Source of the DNA: an uncultured Planctomycetaceae bacterium
GTDB taxonomy: Bacteria; Planctomycetota; Planctomycetia; Planctomycetales; Planctomycetaceae
Length of the DNA stretch: 47,278 bases
Assembly (NCBI GenBank): GCA_903924405.1
Contig: CAIYBH010000112.1
Span: 1 to 47,278, forward strand
Direction of reading: 5' to 3'
Position numbers and translations under genes: made by a program. The notes under the pieces were generated by a model, which was not told the origin of the DNA, made no database searches, and was given only the letters and a program-made list of their open reading frames with translations. This document shows, one piece after another, positions 8,345 to 17,310 of the stretch. How positions within the stretch are numbered: the stretch's first letter is position 1; every line of letters starts with the position of its first letter.

Positions 8345-10009
8345 TCACTTCCAGGACAACCATGCCTGAGCCATCGCGCGTCCCAGCCAGAGTGTTCCGG
8401 CTGTTCCCAGATGCTGCGTTTGATGAGGTGCCGCGGCCGTGGAAATGATCAGCACTCGCGGGTCCGCCTCCGCCAACGCCTCCAGATCCTGATTCACCTG
8501 AGACACATGCTTCCACGTCGGCTCTGAAAACTGCTGGCCAATCAGCCATCTCAATTCCGGAGCCCCAAGGTCCTGCCGTGTCTGACGAATCAGCGTTCGC
8601 ATCAACTCGGCATTCTTCGCGGCATAGGATCCAAACCACGTGTCGTTCTCTCCGGTTTGCCAGAACACCCCTCCCAGCTGACAACGGTAACCACGCTGCT
8701 CAAGATCCTGCTGCGCTCGGCGAATACAGGCCACAAACTCCGGATACAGGTTGCGATGCACTTCGTTCGTTCCTTCCGGCAACCAGTCCGGCCCCTGCGC
8801 TCCACTGTCCGTAAACTTCACAATCGCGATGCCGGTGCCCGCCGGTATACCCCGTCGCAACTCTGCCCCCAATGCCAGCTCCGGACCAAACGTCCCCTGA
8901 TATCCCGTCAAACCCAGTGGCTCCCAGTCTCGCGAAACACGGACCCCGCCACCCAGTGAATACCGAAACAGAACATCCTGCTGGTCCTCAGACAATACCC
9001 CGAACTCCGGAACATCACGCAGCTGCGACGCAAAGGCTCCCTCCCCCTCAACACCACGCTGTCCCGCCAGCACAAACAACTGCACAGTCCCGCCAGCCTC
9101 CACTGGAAGCTCCCCGCGAAATCCACGATCCTTCTCCGCCGGTACCGCCCCCTGATCGCGCAGCCACGCATCCGCAAAGGCCTGACCTAACTGCAACTGG
9201 CCCTGAGTCCCGAAGTGATAGTGCGGCTGACCACTGCCCATCACCTCAAAGGCCAGATGAGATGTCGGCACCCAAACCGTCTGCGCATCCCGGCTGAGCA
9301 CCTGCGATTGCTGGCGAAAGAGCTCTCCCAGCTGCGACCGATGATCCATGCCCCAGATGCCCTTCTCACTGACTTCCCCGATGTACCACTTCAACTGCGG
9401 CAGACCCAGGTCCAGACGCAACTGACCGATCAACCGCTCCAGTCCCTTCGCATAGTTCGGTACCAACCCGCGGTCCAGCATGTCATTTTCGCCCTGATGC
9501 CACAGCACCGCCTCTACCCGATACCGCAGCCCCTGCTGCTCCAGCGACTGCAGCGATTCCCGGATCAATTGCAGAGTTTTGGGATACAACCGCAGGCCGT
9601 CATCCGGAGCATCAGGGTTCCAGTCTTTCGCTACGGTCGTGCCACCCACCGCCGATTTGATAATCGCTATCGGCCCCGAACTGTACTGCCCCACTCGACG
9701 CGCAAAAGTAATTTCCGGGCCAAAACTCTCCAATGGTCGCAACACTTCCCAGCCCCCTGATCGCTGCCCCTCATAGCCCAGCAACCATGCAAACCGCACG
9801 TCCTCCTGCGGCACTCCTGCCCCCCGAAACTCCGGAAACCCATCGATCCGCTCGGCATGCGCATCCGCGCCCACCATGTTGCTCTGCCCCGCCAGCACAA
9901 ACACACGAATGACGTCGTCAGCCCCACGACAACAACTTGTCACCGGAAGACTGATCCCGGCCAGCAGCCAGCAGATCAGTTGTCGTATTCCTGTGCGGGT
10001 CTTCATCAT
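8345..10009 (-). CDS. Exported two-domain sialate O-acetylesterase (SASA/CE6-like) protein; second domain degenerate
   Basis: 554 residues. The start is ATG 10009, with GGAG 7 bases upstream. Residues 1-30 form a signal sequence ending in 'PVTSCC', which also fits a lipobox (Cys26). Two copies of a SASA-type SGNH esterase domain follow (about 33-285 and 305-550). Copy one has the Ser block 'LAGQSNMVG' (Ser43), 'SAVGGTTVAKDW', 'WHQGENDM' and a late His in 'HYHFGTQGQLQLG'. Copy two keeps the framework ('FVLAGQRGVEG', 'WQTGENDTW', 'HLGTAGTLWLG') but has Arg for the catalytic Ser and Gln for the His of WHQGE. Such enzymes remove acetyl groups from sialic acid or plant and algal polysaccharides; copy two probably binds or supports structure. 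Its start diverges from the kinase gene at 10383. Confidence 0.85.
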   Translation of the reverse strand: MMKTRTGIRQLICWLLAGISLPVTSCCRGADDVIRVFVLAGQSNMVGADAHAERIDGFPEFRGAGVPQEDVRFAWLLGYEGQRSGGWEVLRPLESFGPEITFARRVGQYSSGPIAIIKSAVGGTTVAKDWNPDAPDDGLRLYPKTLQLIRESLQSLEQQGLRYRVEAVLWHQGENDMLDRGLVPNYAKGLERLIGQLRLDLGLPQLKWYIGEVSEKGIWGMDHRSQLGELFRQQSQVLSRDAQTVWVPTSHLAFEVMGSGQPHYHFGTQGQLQLGQAFADAWLRDQGAVPAEKDRGFRGELPVEAGGTVQLFVLAGQRGVEGEGAFASQLRDVPEFGVLSEDQQDVLFRYSLGGGVRVSRDWEPLGLTGYQGTFGPELALGAELRRGIPAGTGIAIVKFTDSGAQGPDWLPEGTNEVHRNLYPEFVACIRRAQQDLEQRGYRCQLGGVFWQTGENDTWFGSYAAKNAELMRTLIRQTRQDLGAPELRWLIGQQFSEPTWKHVSQVNQDLEALAEADPRVLIISTAAAPHQTQHLGTAGTLWLGRAMAQAWLSWK

Positions 10010-10382
10010 TTCCTGTCTCCGGTGCGCAGTACCTGTCACCCTGTCCCTGCGGGAAGGTTGTCGTGAAGCCCGAGTCTAGCGTGTTCCTGCCGAAAACTCG
10101 CCCACGTACCCCAAGCCCCTCAAAAAACACCAACGGTTGCTCTCGCGATTTCCAAACCAGCTGTCCCCACGAATGAATTTCTACCTGCACCACATCAAAC
10201 CAACCCCCGCAGCACTCAGCGACAAAACCGTCGCCATTGTGGTTTCAGGTCCCGCCTTGCGATTGTGTCCACGCCAGGCGACACTTCCAACTCCGGAAAC
10301 GTCATGCGTGACGTCCTCGTCAGCCAGCAAACCAACGCGTGTTCATGGCTGTGCGCCGCTCAGTTCTCTGACCCACAAACCG
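10010..10382. other. Divergent intergenic region between the esterase and sugar-kinase genes
   Basis: The open frame of the kinase continues upstream to 10137, but residues encoded there match nothing in the family and the ATG at 10383 fits the family start. The region must hold two divergent promoters. It contains the inverted repeat at 10299-10314. Confidence 0.5.
10299..10314. promoter_or_regulatory. Inverted repeat ACGTCA-N4-TGACGT upstream of the sugar kinase
   Basis: A perfect 6-base inverted repeat with a 4-base spacer lies about 70 bases before the kinase ATG, a usual operator position. No regulator gene is adjacent. The operator role is inferred from position and symmetry only. Confidence 0.3.
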
Positions 10383-11327
10383 ATGATGCCCGCAACCCCC
10401 GCTCTGATTCTTGGTATTGATGGTGGTGGAACCAAAACCGTCGCGTGGCTCAGCACTGCGGATCCCGATGGGCCCCTGCTGGGTCAGGGCCACGCCGGCC
10501 CATCCAATCAACGCGCTGTGGGCCCGGCACTGGCCACACAAAATCTGGATCTCGCCGTACAACTCGCGTTCGACAACGCCGGGCTTGAACGACAAACTGT
10601 CCCGGCCGCCTGCCTGGGACTGGCCGGCGCTGACCGCCAGGCCGATCGTCAGGTGGTGCTGCAATGGGCCGAACACGCCCGCCTCGCAGAACGCGTTCGA
10701 GTCGTCAATGACGCCGTTCCGCTGCTATCCGCCAATCACGGCTCCGGAATCGGAGTCGCTCTGATCGCCGGCACCGGCTCACTCGCCTGGGGGCGAAATG
10801 CCGCCGGTCAGACCGCTCGCTCCGGTGGCTGGGGCTATCTGCTTGGTGACGAAGGCAGCGCATTCGCCCTCGGCACCGCTGCAATCAAGGCTGTCGTGAT
10901 GGCCGCCGATGGTCGTTCCAGCGCCACCACACTCCGTGATCCTCTGCTGCAGGCCCTGCACATCTCCAGCACCGCCGATATCGTCACCGCGATCTATTCC
11001 GCCGACATTCCCCGCGCTGTAATTGCCGGACTGGCCCCACTACTCTTTCAGCCTGAACTCGCAGAAGACACCGCCGTTCAGTCCATCCTGCAGCAAGCCG
11101 CAAACGACCTCGCCACCATGACCGCCTCTGTCGCTCGCCAGCTGCAGCTTGTCGACCCGTTCCCTCTCGCCCTGACCGGATCCGTTCTGCTGCACCAGCC
11201 TCAATATCGTCAGGCCGTAATTCAGGCGATCACCGATCTCAGCACGGCCCCGCCACGCGTCTCCGTTGTTCCAGATGCCGTCGCCGGTGCCCTGCAACTG
11301 GCCAGAGACCTGCTGCTGTCACCCTGA
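10383..11327 (+). CDS. BadF/BadG/BcrA/BcrD ATPase-family sugar kinase (N-acetylglucosamine kinase type)
   Basis: 314 residues of the ASKHA fold. Seen: the phosphate-1 loop 'LGIDGGGTKTVAWL' at residues 10-23, 'ACLGLAGADRQADR', 'VVNDAVPLL' with the likely catalytic Asp, the phosphate-2 loop 'VALIAGTGSLAWG', then 'GGWGYLLGDEGSAFALG', which is highly characteristic of N-acetylglucosamine kinases, and 'LALTGSVLL' near the C-terminus. It should phosphorylate an amino sugar, probably GlcNAc to GlcNAc-6-phosphate, in the cytoplasm. The ATG pair at 10383/10386 is chosen by family length; the 82 extra residues upstream have no family match. It converges on the HGSNAT-like acyltransferase, which acts on glucosamine ends, fitting amino-sugar catabolism. 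Confidence 0.88.
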   Translation: MMPATPALILGIDGGGTKTVAWLSTADPDGPLLGQGHAGPSNQRAVGPALATQNLDLAVQLAFDNAGLERQTVPAACLGLAGADRQADRQVVLQWAEHARLAERVRVVNDAVPLLSANHGSGIGVALIAGTGSLAWGRNAAGQTARSGGWGYLLGDEGSAFALGTAAIKAVVMAADGRSSATTLRDPLLQALHISSTADIVTAIYSADIPRAVIAGLAPLLFQPELAEDTAVQSILQQAANDLATMTASVARQLQLVDPFPLALTGSVLLHQPQYRQAVIQAITDLSTAPPRVSVVPDAVAGALQLARDLLLSP

Positions 11328-11469
11328 ACAGACAAGCCTTTTCAGTAACGTTCAGCACGACACGCATGACATCCAGGGAAGGCCATCCTCAGGCAGGGCA
11401 CCGTTCCATCTGAGCCGGCTCACCCCGACGCACCCATCACCGCTCGGCACAAGCCGTTGCCCTCGCGTG

Positions 11470-12651
11470 TCACAGCCGCAGAAAAATGCGATTGCGATAC
11501 AAATACAACAGGAACAGCCACTGCGCAGAAAGAACCCCCACGGCCAGCACAACCTCGCCCCATGCACCACTCAACCGTGCGATCCCCGACAGAAAAAAAG
11601 CCGCCATGCCATCAAAGTCCACAAATCGCGGCACCACATAGATCGTGATCGCATTCACTCCAATGACGGCCCAGAAAAACGCCCAACGACGAAATCCCAT
11701 GACGTCGATCACGAGGTAAAATGCCGACAACAGCAGCATGCTCCAGCCCGCGGCCACCAGCACAAACGAACTGGTCCAGAGGTTTTTTATGATCGGAAAC
11801 ACCACGCCCCACGAATAACCCGCCGAAAGCAATACGCCCCCCATCAAACACAGCCCGGCAAATCGCCCCCACCCGGATCGGTCCGTCCGTAACCACAGGC
11901 CAGCCAGACATCCCAGCAACACGGTAGAGACCGCTGGAATCGTCGAAAGAATCCCCTCGTTATCGCCATCACCATACCACTGCGCTGGAATTCGACCCGG
12001 TAATAAGGCCCGATCCACGTAGCCCGGCAGATTCCCCGCTTTGGAAAAGTCTCCCGCAACGCTCCCCGGGGCCGGCACCAGCGCCAGCAACGCCCAGTAA
12101 CTCAACAGGATTCCAGCAATCGTCGCGATCAGCCCGCGGACACTCAGCTTCAGGAACAGCACGGCAGAGATCCCGTAACACAACGCAATGCGCTGCAGGA
12201 CGCCGGGATATCGCAACTCACCAAATCTGAACTGCAGCAGGCCGTTACAAACCAGCCCCAGAAGAAACAGCAAAGCCGTGCGTCGCAGAATACGTGACCA
12301 CGCCTGCGAAGGCTGCTGCTGATATCTGCTTAACGAAAACGGGATCACACACCCGACCAGAAACATAAACAGCGGGAAAATCAGGTCGTAAAATCGAAAT
12401 CCCGCCCAGTCCACGTGCTCAAACTGCAGCTTCAGCCGCGCAGCATCCGCTGACGTCGACCGCTCCAGCAGCTTTGTGGCCAGAACATCTCCGCCCACAA
12501 TCCAGAACATGTCAAAGCCCCGCAGCGCATCAATTGACAACAGCCGCTCACCAGTCCGCTCACCCGCTGCCGCCTTGCCGGTTTTCCGGCCCCCACCCTG
12601 TGTTGCCGACACTCGCCCGCTCTCCCCTCTCTGAATCCCCGCCGCAACCAT
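11470..12651 (-). CDS. HGSNAT-like membrane acyltransferase (heparan-alpha-glucosaminide N-acetyltransferase / DUF5009 family)
   Basis: 393 residues, mostly transmembrane (about 10-11 helices). The N-terminal family signature 'LLSIDALRGFDMFWI' is at residues 37-51. 'FEHVDWAGFRFYDLIFPLFMFLVG' follows; its His79 aligns with the active-site His of human HGSNAT (which has 'KHASWNGLTVADL'). Later, 'RIPAQWYGDGDNEGILSTIPA' matches the conserved 'DPEGLLSTIPA' block. The family moves acetyl from cytoplasmic acetyl-CoA across the membrane onto terminal glucosamine; the bacterial substrate is unknown. The ATG at 12651 lies 38 bases after the uracil-DNA glycosylase stop, so the two are probably co-transcribed; a start at 12705 would overlap that gene. 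Confidence 0.85.
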   Translation of the reverse strand: MVAAGIQRGESGRVSATQGGGRKTGKAAAGERTGERLLSIDALRGFDMFWIVGGDVLATKLLERSTSADAARLKLQFEHVDWAGFRFYDLIFPLFMFLVGCVIPFSLSRYQQQPSQAWSRILRRTALLFLLGLVCNGLLQFRFGELRYPGVLQRIALCYGISAVLFLKLSVRGLIATIAGILLSYWALLALVPAPGSVAGDFSKAGNLPGYVDRALLPGRIPAQWYGDGDNEGILSTIPAVSTVLLGCLAGLWLRTDRSGWGRFAGLCLMGGVLLSAGYSWGVVFPIIKNLWTSSFVLVAAGWSMLLLSAFYLVIDVMGFRRWAFFWAVIGVNAITIYVVPRFVDFDGMAAFFLSGIARLSGAWGEVVLAVGVLSAQWLFLLYLYRNRIFLRL

Positions 12652-12688
12652 ACGGCCAATGCCCGCAACGTCGCAGCCTCCGCGTTCC

Positions 12689-13606
12689 CTACTGCAACTC
12701 CACACCGAGGGCCTTCATGAAGAATTTCATATCTTCCCAAACCTGCTTCTTGGCAGCCGGATTTCGCAGCAGATACGAGGGATGGTAGGTACACAACACG
12801 CGCGATGCACCGTACTCGTAAAACTTCCCCCGCATCTTTGAAATCGCAGTGTCGACCCCCAGCAGATTCTGCGCTGCCACAGCACCCAGACAAATAATGA
12901 ACTCTGGCTGCACCACATGAATCTGTGCCTCCAGAAACTCCCGACAATTCGCCGCTTCCTGTGGCAACGGATTCCGATTGCCCGGCGGACGACACCGCAG
13001 AATGTTGCAGATGTACAGATCCTCGCGCCGCAATTGACTGGCTGCCAGAATTTTGTTCAGCAACTGCCCCGCCGCCCCCACAAACGGCTCGCCCTGCTCG
13101 TCCTCTTCCTGCCCAGGTGCCTCACCAATCACCATCACCCGCGCAGTGGCACTGCCCACCCCAAAAACCGTTTGAGTCCGGCGGGTGGCCAGCTCAGGAC
13201 AACGCTGACAACAAGCCACCGCGGCTTTCAGTCCACACAACGCAGCCTCGCGCGCTTCCCGCGTGGAATGCTCCCGCTCTCGAACCTGCTGCACCTCCGG
13301 CAGCAACTCCGGAGGACGCACGGATGACGGATGCAGCTCGTCAGCATCCAGCAGGCCCGGCACACGCCGCAGAGGCTTCACAGCACTCGGTACCGGAGCC
13401 GCTTTTGCCGGCCGACGCGCCAACCCCGGCGTCCCGGAAACCGGTTCCGCCACCGTCACTGCACTACTGGCTCCGGCCACTGCCGCGGATGATCCCCCGC
13501 GTGCCGCGGGGACTTTTTTCCGCGCGAGATCCACCTTCGGAAGATGCGTGACCCCCACACCGGTCAGATGCTTCAGCAGCTGCGCCATCGCTCGCTTATT
13601 ACTCAT
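12689..13606 (-). CDS. Uracil-DNA glycosylase, family 4 (iron-sulfur) type
   Basis: 305 residues. The catalytic domain begins near residue 120. Four cysteines in the family 4 pattern (Cys133, Cys136, Cys205, Cys221) should hold a [4Fe-4S] cluster. Motifs seen are '[21 protein letters not shown]' (uracil-binding and catalytic loop), '[17 protein letters not shown]' and '[10 protein letters not shown]' (the DNA-wedging loop). It removes uracil from DNA for base excision repair. Residues 1-115 are an Ala/Pro/Val-rich extension of low complexity, a probable flexible linker. The ATG at 13606 is preferred over a GTG at 13660; neither has a strong Shine-Dalgarno. It sits upstream of the HGSNAT-like gene with a 37-base gap. 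Confidence 0.92.
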   Translation of the reverse strand: MSNKRAMAQLLKHLTGVGVTHLPKVDLARKKVPAARGGSSAAVAGASSAVTVAEPVSGTPGLARRPAKAAPVPSAVKPLRRVPGLLDADELHPSSVRPPELLPEVQQVREREHSTREAREAALCGLKAAVACCQRCPELATRRTQTVFGVGSATARVMVIGEAPGQEEDEQGEPFVGAAGQLLNKILAASQLRREDLYICNILRCRPPGNRNPLPQEAANCREFLEAQIHVVQPEFIICLGAVAAQNLLGVDTAISKMRGKFYEYGASRVLCTYHPSYLLRNPAAKKQVWEDMKFFMKALGVELQ

Positions 13607-13790
13607 AGTCACACCCGTCAGCAACAGAGAAAGCGCGGCCCTCGCCGAGTTTGTCTTCACTCACTACCAATACCCCACATTGCCATCCTGCCACTCCGGG
13701 TCCCGCAGTCTACCCGAATGCTGCTCCCCCACAAATCCAGCCCGCTCCGTCGTCTGCCACTGCCGACCTGCCCCTACCAGCCGCTGCCGG

Positions 13791-15107
13791 TCAACGCTCC
13801 GCATCACGCCAGATCAACACCAGCAGCAACAGTCCCAGCAATGGCGCCAGCCCCACCAATCCCAGCCCCAGATCAAATGACCCCGTCTCGTCCACAACAC
13901 GACCAAACCACTTCTGAGTCGGCGAGGACACCAGCCAGCCCACCGCCCCAAGGAGGCCCGATGCCTTGCCCAGATGTCGCTCACTCACTTCCTGCGCCAT
14001 CGAATAGTAGCAGGGAAATAACCCCAGCGAGCCCGCGGCAACGATCAGCAGTGTGCCATACAGTAACGGCCCGGCTGGCAGCATCGCCGCCACTGTCGCC
14101 AGCGCCGTGCAACCGCCACAAATCGCAAAAATAAGCACCCTCGCCCGCTGAGCACCCATGCCCCTGCGCGCCAGATACAATGCCGCCGCACCCGCACACA
14201 AACAACCAATGTCAGCCGCCACAAAGTACAGCGAATTGAAATACAACGCGGTAGACTCACTGACCCCACGCCCCTCCTGCAGAAACTTCGGTAACCACGC
14301 CCTGATCAACTGCCATGTCATGTTCAGAAAGATGACCACCGGTACCAACGCGTAAAACCGCGGACTCGTCAGGCATTCCAGCAACCAGTGACGCTCCTTT
14401 GCCTCACCCACGGCCCAGATGTCGACGGATTGCGGCACAGTTGCCGCCGGCAGATCGCTCCGCCGTACAGAAATCAACCACAACACAGCCCACACAATTC
14501 CACTGGAACCAATCAGCACAAATGGAAATCGCCATGCTCCCGCTTCGTCGCGCCCACCCACCAGCGCCAGGATAATCAACGGCGTGATGATGGCCCCCAG
14601 GGCCCCTCCACTCTGCAGCACACTGTTGCCCATCAGCCGCTGGCTTCCTGTCTGCAGCGTCTGAGTCGTGCGGAGAGCACACGGCCAGTGCCCGGCTTCA
14701 AAAAAACCCAGCAGCAGACGACACACCAGCAACGAACCAAAGCCCTCGCAAAACCCAGTCAGCACACCAATTCCCGACCAGGCCAGCAACACCAGCGGAT
14801 ACAACAGCCGCACAGAAAAACGGTCTGCCAGAATTCCGAAGACCAGCGAACCCGCCGCAAAGGCCGTCCCAAATCCGAATTCCAGATCCCCGTAACGCTC
14901 ATTACTGATTTGCAACTCTGTCGTGATGCGTTTGGAAAGCACCGACAACGCCTGTCGGTCCATATAGTTAAGCATCGTCGCCAGTAACAGCAGAATACTC
15001 ACCCACCAAACCCACACCCCCGAACGGCGCGAGGGCGCAGAATCCACCGCCTCAGCATCCTGCGTCACCCACGTCTCTGCCTGCTCGCTCCCGGATTCGC
15101 CCACCAT
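13791..15107 (-). CDS. MFS transporter (anion:cation symporter / hexuronate-transporter type)
   Basis: 438 residues from the ATG at 15107, which has AGGAA 8 bases upstream; the longer frame from 15191 adds residues without family match. Twelve hydrophobic segments follow a polar head of about 30 residues. The first loop contains 'NYMDRQALSVLSKRI' and the loop 2-3 motif 'GILADRFSVRLLYP', both typical of the ACS branch of the major facilitator superfamily (ExuT, GudP). 'GFFEAGHWPCALRTTQTL' is the usual segment near helix 4-5. These carriers import hexuronates, sugar acids or related anions with protons. Placement next to amino-sugar genes suggests a sugar-derived substrate, but this is inference. 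It precedes the uracil-DNA glycosylase in the same direction with a gap of about 180 bases. Confidence 0.88.
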   Translation of the reverse strand: MVGESGSEQAETWVTQDAEAVDSAPSRRSGVWVWWVSILLLLATMLNYMDRQALSVLSKRITTELQISNERYGDLEFGFGTAFAAGSLVFGILADRFSVRLLYPLVLLAWSGIGVLTGFCEGFGSLLVCRLLLGFFEAGHWPCALRTTQTLQTGSQRLMGNSVLQSGGALGAIITPLIILALVGGRDEAGAWRFPFVLIGSSGIVWAVLWLISVRRSDLPAATVPQSVDIWAVGEAKERHWLLECLTSPRFYALVPVVIFLNMTWQLIRAWLPKFLQEGRGVSESTALYFNSLYFVAADIGCLCAGAAALYLARRGMGAQRARVLIFAICGGCTALATVAAMLPAGPLLYGTLLIVAAGSLGLFPCYYSMAQEVSERHLGKASGLLGAVGWLVSSPTQKWFGRVVDETGSFDLGLGLVGLAPLLGLLLLVLIWRDAER

Positions 15108-15474
15108 CTGTTGCTTTCCTGCTGGATTCCCACTCGGACGCCCCCTCAACAGAGACCCCGCCACAGCCCATCGCACAGAATAAACCGCCACCAGGCCAAT
15201 GAAAACCGGACACCCCGAAACAGTTTCCGCAAAATTCCACCCCGCACGTAGCCGGGATTCCTAAAGCGCCGGATATCACCGCCGCAACACGCCTGACAAC
15301 TGGAGAAAAGAAACGGCCCGCCAGTTTTCATTTCCCCCGAATTTCAAACCCCGCCGCCAATCTTCGAAAGTCCGCCTCTGCCGGAGTGATAGGTTTCTGC
15401 TCGAAGCTTTCTCTGCCGTGCGTTGTGCCGAGTGTTTCCCCGCCCGTTGATGCCTTCTTCATCAGGAAATTTCC
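15108..15474. other. Divergent intergenic region upstream of the MFS transporter
   Basis: About 370 bases between two divergent starts. Short frames here have no protein character. It must carry promoters for the MFS gene (minus) and the gene at 15475 (plus). No repeat or RNA was recognised. Confidence 0.4.
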
Positions 15475-16389
15475 GTGAGCAAAACCAGGCCGTTTCTGAT
15501 TGGCACGGCGCTGGGTGCTTCGGCGATGTTCTTCTCGCTGCAGTACCACGTTGTGCATTCTCCAACCGGATTCCAGGTCGTGCCCCGATCGCCTCAGCAA
15601 AGCATCGGACTGGCCTACGCCGATATTCGCAACTGGAGCCCCACTCAGTGGGCCGACCGCCCCGAACTCGCCCGCGCCCTCATGGCCAACGGCTCCGGTG
15701 AGCTGATCGCCAGCTCCGTAGTCGACTCCCTCAGTGGTGGCACGTCGGAGGAATCCACCACGCTGGACGAACTCCGCAGCTTTCTCAACAAGTCCCGTGT
15801 CGACCTCGTCAGGTCCACACTCGCACCCTCCAGCAAAACAAACCCCGAGGACTCCGCCGATCGTGACTCCACCACGAACGATCACGAAGATCTCGGGCAG
15901 CCCATCCCGTTCCCCTCGGATGCCGGTTCCCGGCCAGTCGCCGACCCTTTCCAGCGACGATCGCCTGCAGCTTCCAGCGTCCAAAAGCCCTCACGGTTTT
16001 CCGATACTGAGATCCTCGAAGGCCTCGCACAGCCCCGCAGCAAATCCTCCGGAGGTTCCCGAGGAAATTCGCTGATCGATCAGGCCCTGGAAGTTGAGCG
16101 GAAAATCTTCGGTGATCAGGAGGATTCTCAGGAAACTTCAGTCACTCCCGAGAGCACCAGCAGGAAAGCACCCGCCCCTCTGTTCGAAGAAGTCACCACG
16201 GCACTTGAGAATCAGGCCCAGCAGATGCTGGACGAGATTCGCAATTCCAACGCCCCGCGATCCAGCATCGCCGCCAGCGTTGACTCCCCTGCCAACTTCA
16301 ACCGCAGCAGCACCAGCCGGACAGAGTCGACGGCAACACCAGAACCTCCGGTTCCTGCGACCGATGATTTCGATCCTTTCCTTGAGTGA
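15475..16389 (+). CDS. Membrane-anchored or exported protein of unknown function
   Basis: 304 residues from a GTG with AGGAA 8 bases upstream. One hydrophobic segment at residues 7-24 follows a basic N-terminus, giving a signal anchor or uncleaved signal peptide. Residues about 44-115 look folded ('GLAYADIRNWSPTQWADRP', 'LRSFLNKSRVDLVRS'); the rest is Ser/Pro/Glu-rich and probably disordered, with possible helical pieces near 205-260. No enzyme motif is visible and I do not recognise the family. The pattern (one anchor, short folded part, long low-complexity tail) is common among planctomycete proteins of unknown function. It precedes the DUF1653 gene by about 120 bases. Confidence 0.7.
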   Translation: MSKTRPFLIGTALGASAMFFSLQYHVVHSPTGFQVVPRSPQQSIGLAYADIRNWSPTQWADRPELARALMANGSGELIASSVVDSLSGGTSEESTTLDELRSFLNKSRVDLVRSTLAPSSKTNPEDSADRDSTTNDHEDLGQPIPFPSDAGSRPVADPFQRRSPAASSVQKPSRFSDTEILEGLAQPRSKSSGGSRGNSLIDQALEVERKIFGDQEDSQETSVTPESTSRKAPAPLFEEVTTALENQAQQMLDEIRNSNAPRSSIAASVDSPANFNRSSTSRTESTATPEPPVPATDDFDPFLE

Positions 16390-16507
16390 TTGCGATGGTC
16401 ATGATCCAGCTGGCAGGCTCTGCTCCACCGCGGAATACCGCGCTGCGATTTCCCTGGGTCAGTGTCCCGGCGACGTGAGTTGAATCAACCAACAAGTATC
16501 AGCATGG

Positions 16508-16756
16508 ATGTTTATGACAAGCTCCGATTCCACCGTTCTTCCCGGACGCTATCGCCACTATAAGAATCGTGACTACATCGTGCTGGGTGTTGCTCGCCAC
16601 TCCGAGACCCAGGAAGAACTCGTCGTCTATCGCACCGACTACGGTGACCGATCACTTTGGGTCCGGCCGAAAGCGATGTTCGTGGAGCAGGTCCTTGTTG
16701 ACGGCACGCTGATGCCGCGCTTCCGCTATGTTGAAGACTCGCCGGACTCGACGTGA
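16508..16756 (+). CDS. DUF1653 domain protein
   Basis: 82 residues, nearly all of them the DUF1653 domain: 'LPGRYRHYKNRDYIVLGVARHSETQEELVVY' followed by 'YGDRSLWVRPKAMF'. This small SH3-like all-beta domain is widespread and has no established function. Starts at 16508 or 16514 are both possible; no strong Shine-Dalgarno is present. It is cytoplasmic with no signal peptide. Confidence 0.85.
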   Translation: MFMTSSDSTVLPGRYRHYKNRDYIVLGVARHSETQEELVVYRTDYGDRSLWVRPKAMFVEQVLVDGTLMPRFRYVEDSPDST

Positions 16757-17310
16757 ACACGCCCGGAACGAGCCACGCCTTGAGATGGCGAAACGGTGTT
16801 GAGCCCGGAGATAGTCGCGTTTCCCTCCGTCGAAACGAACGTCCAGCGTTTTCACAATCGAACTCGCCACTCAACTCCTTTTGCTCCATCAAGCCAAAAA
16901 CGCCCCTGACTTCCCAGCTTGCCACTGTTTCGCCACCCCAGCTTCGCCCAGCAGACTGAGCAGAACTGAGATGCGCAGGCGTACCTCAGCGATGAATTCC
17001 TGAATTGCTGCCTGCAGACGTTACACCTGATTCAAAAACTTCCCAAACCGCCACGACGAGGATCGCTCCCCCGCTTCAACTGCAGAGATTGCCGAAACTC
17101 TCCGGCACACCGCGGCGATCACCTTCAAATTCCGTCCCTTCCACCAACGAGTCAGCAACCGGGACGAGGTTTTTCGATAAAAACCGTAGCCTGAGTCAGA
17201 ATTCCGGACGCTGCGCGCCCCACGCATGGTCTCGCCATGGCGTCCATCGCAGGGGACACAGCTCGCACATGCTGCTGCCGAACCGGAATTCGGACCGAAA
17301 GGAGACGGAA
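16757..17310. other. Gene-free stretch before the GlsB-type gene
   Basis: About 550 bases. The frame of the next gene stays open upstream to 17005, but the residues encoded there (Pro/Ser/Thr/Arg-rich) look like read-through of non-coding DNA. No RNA gene, repeat or terminator was recognised. Confidence 0.45.
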
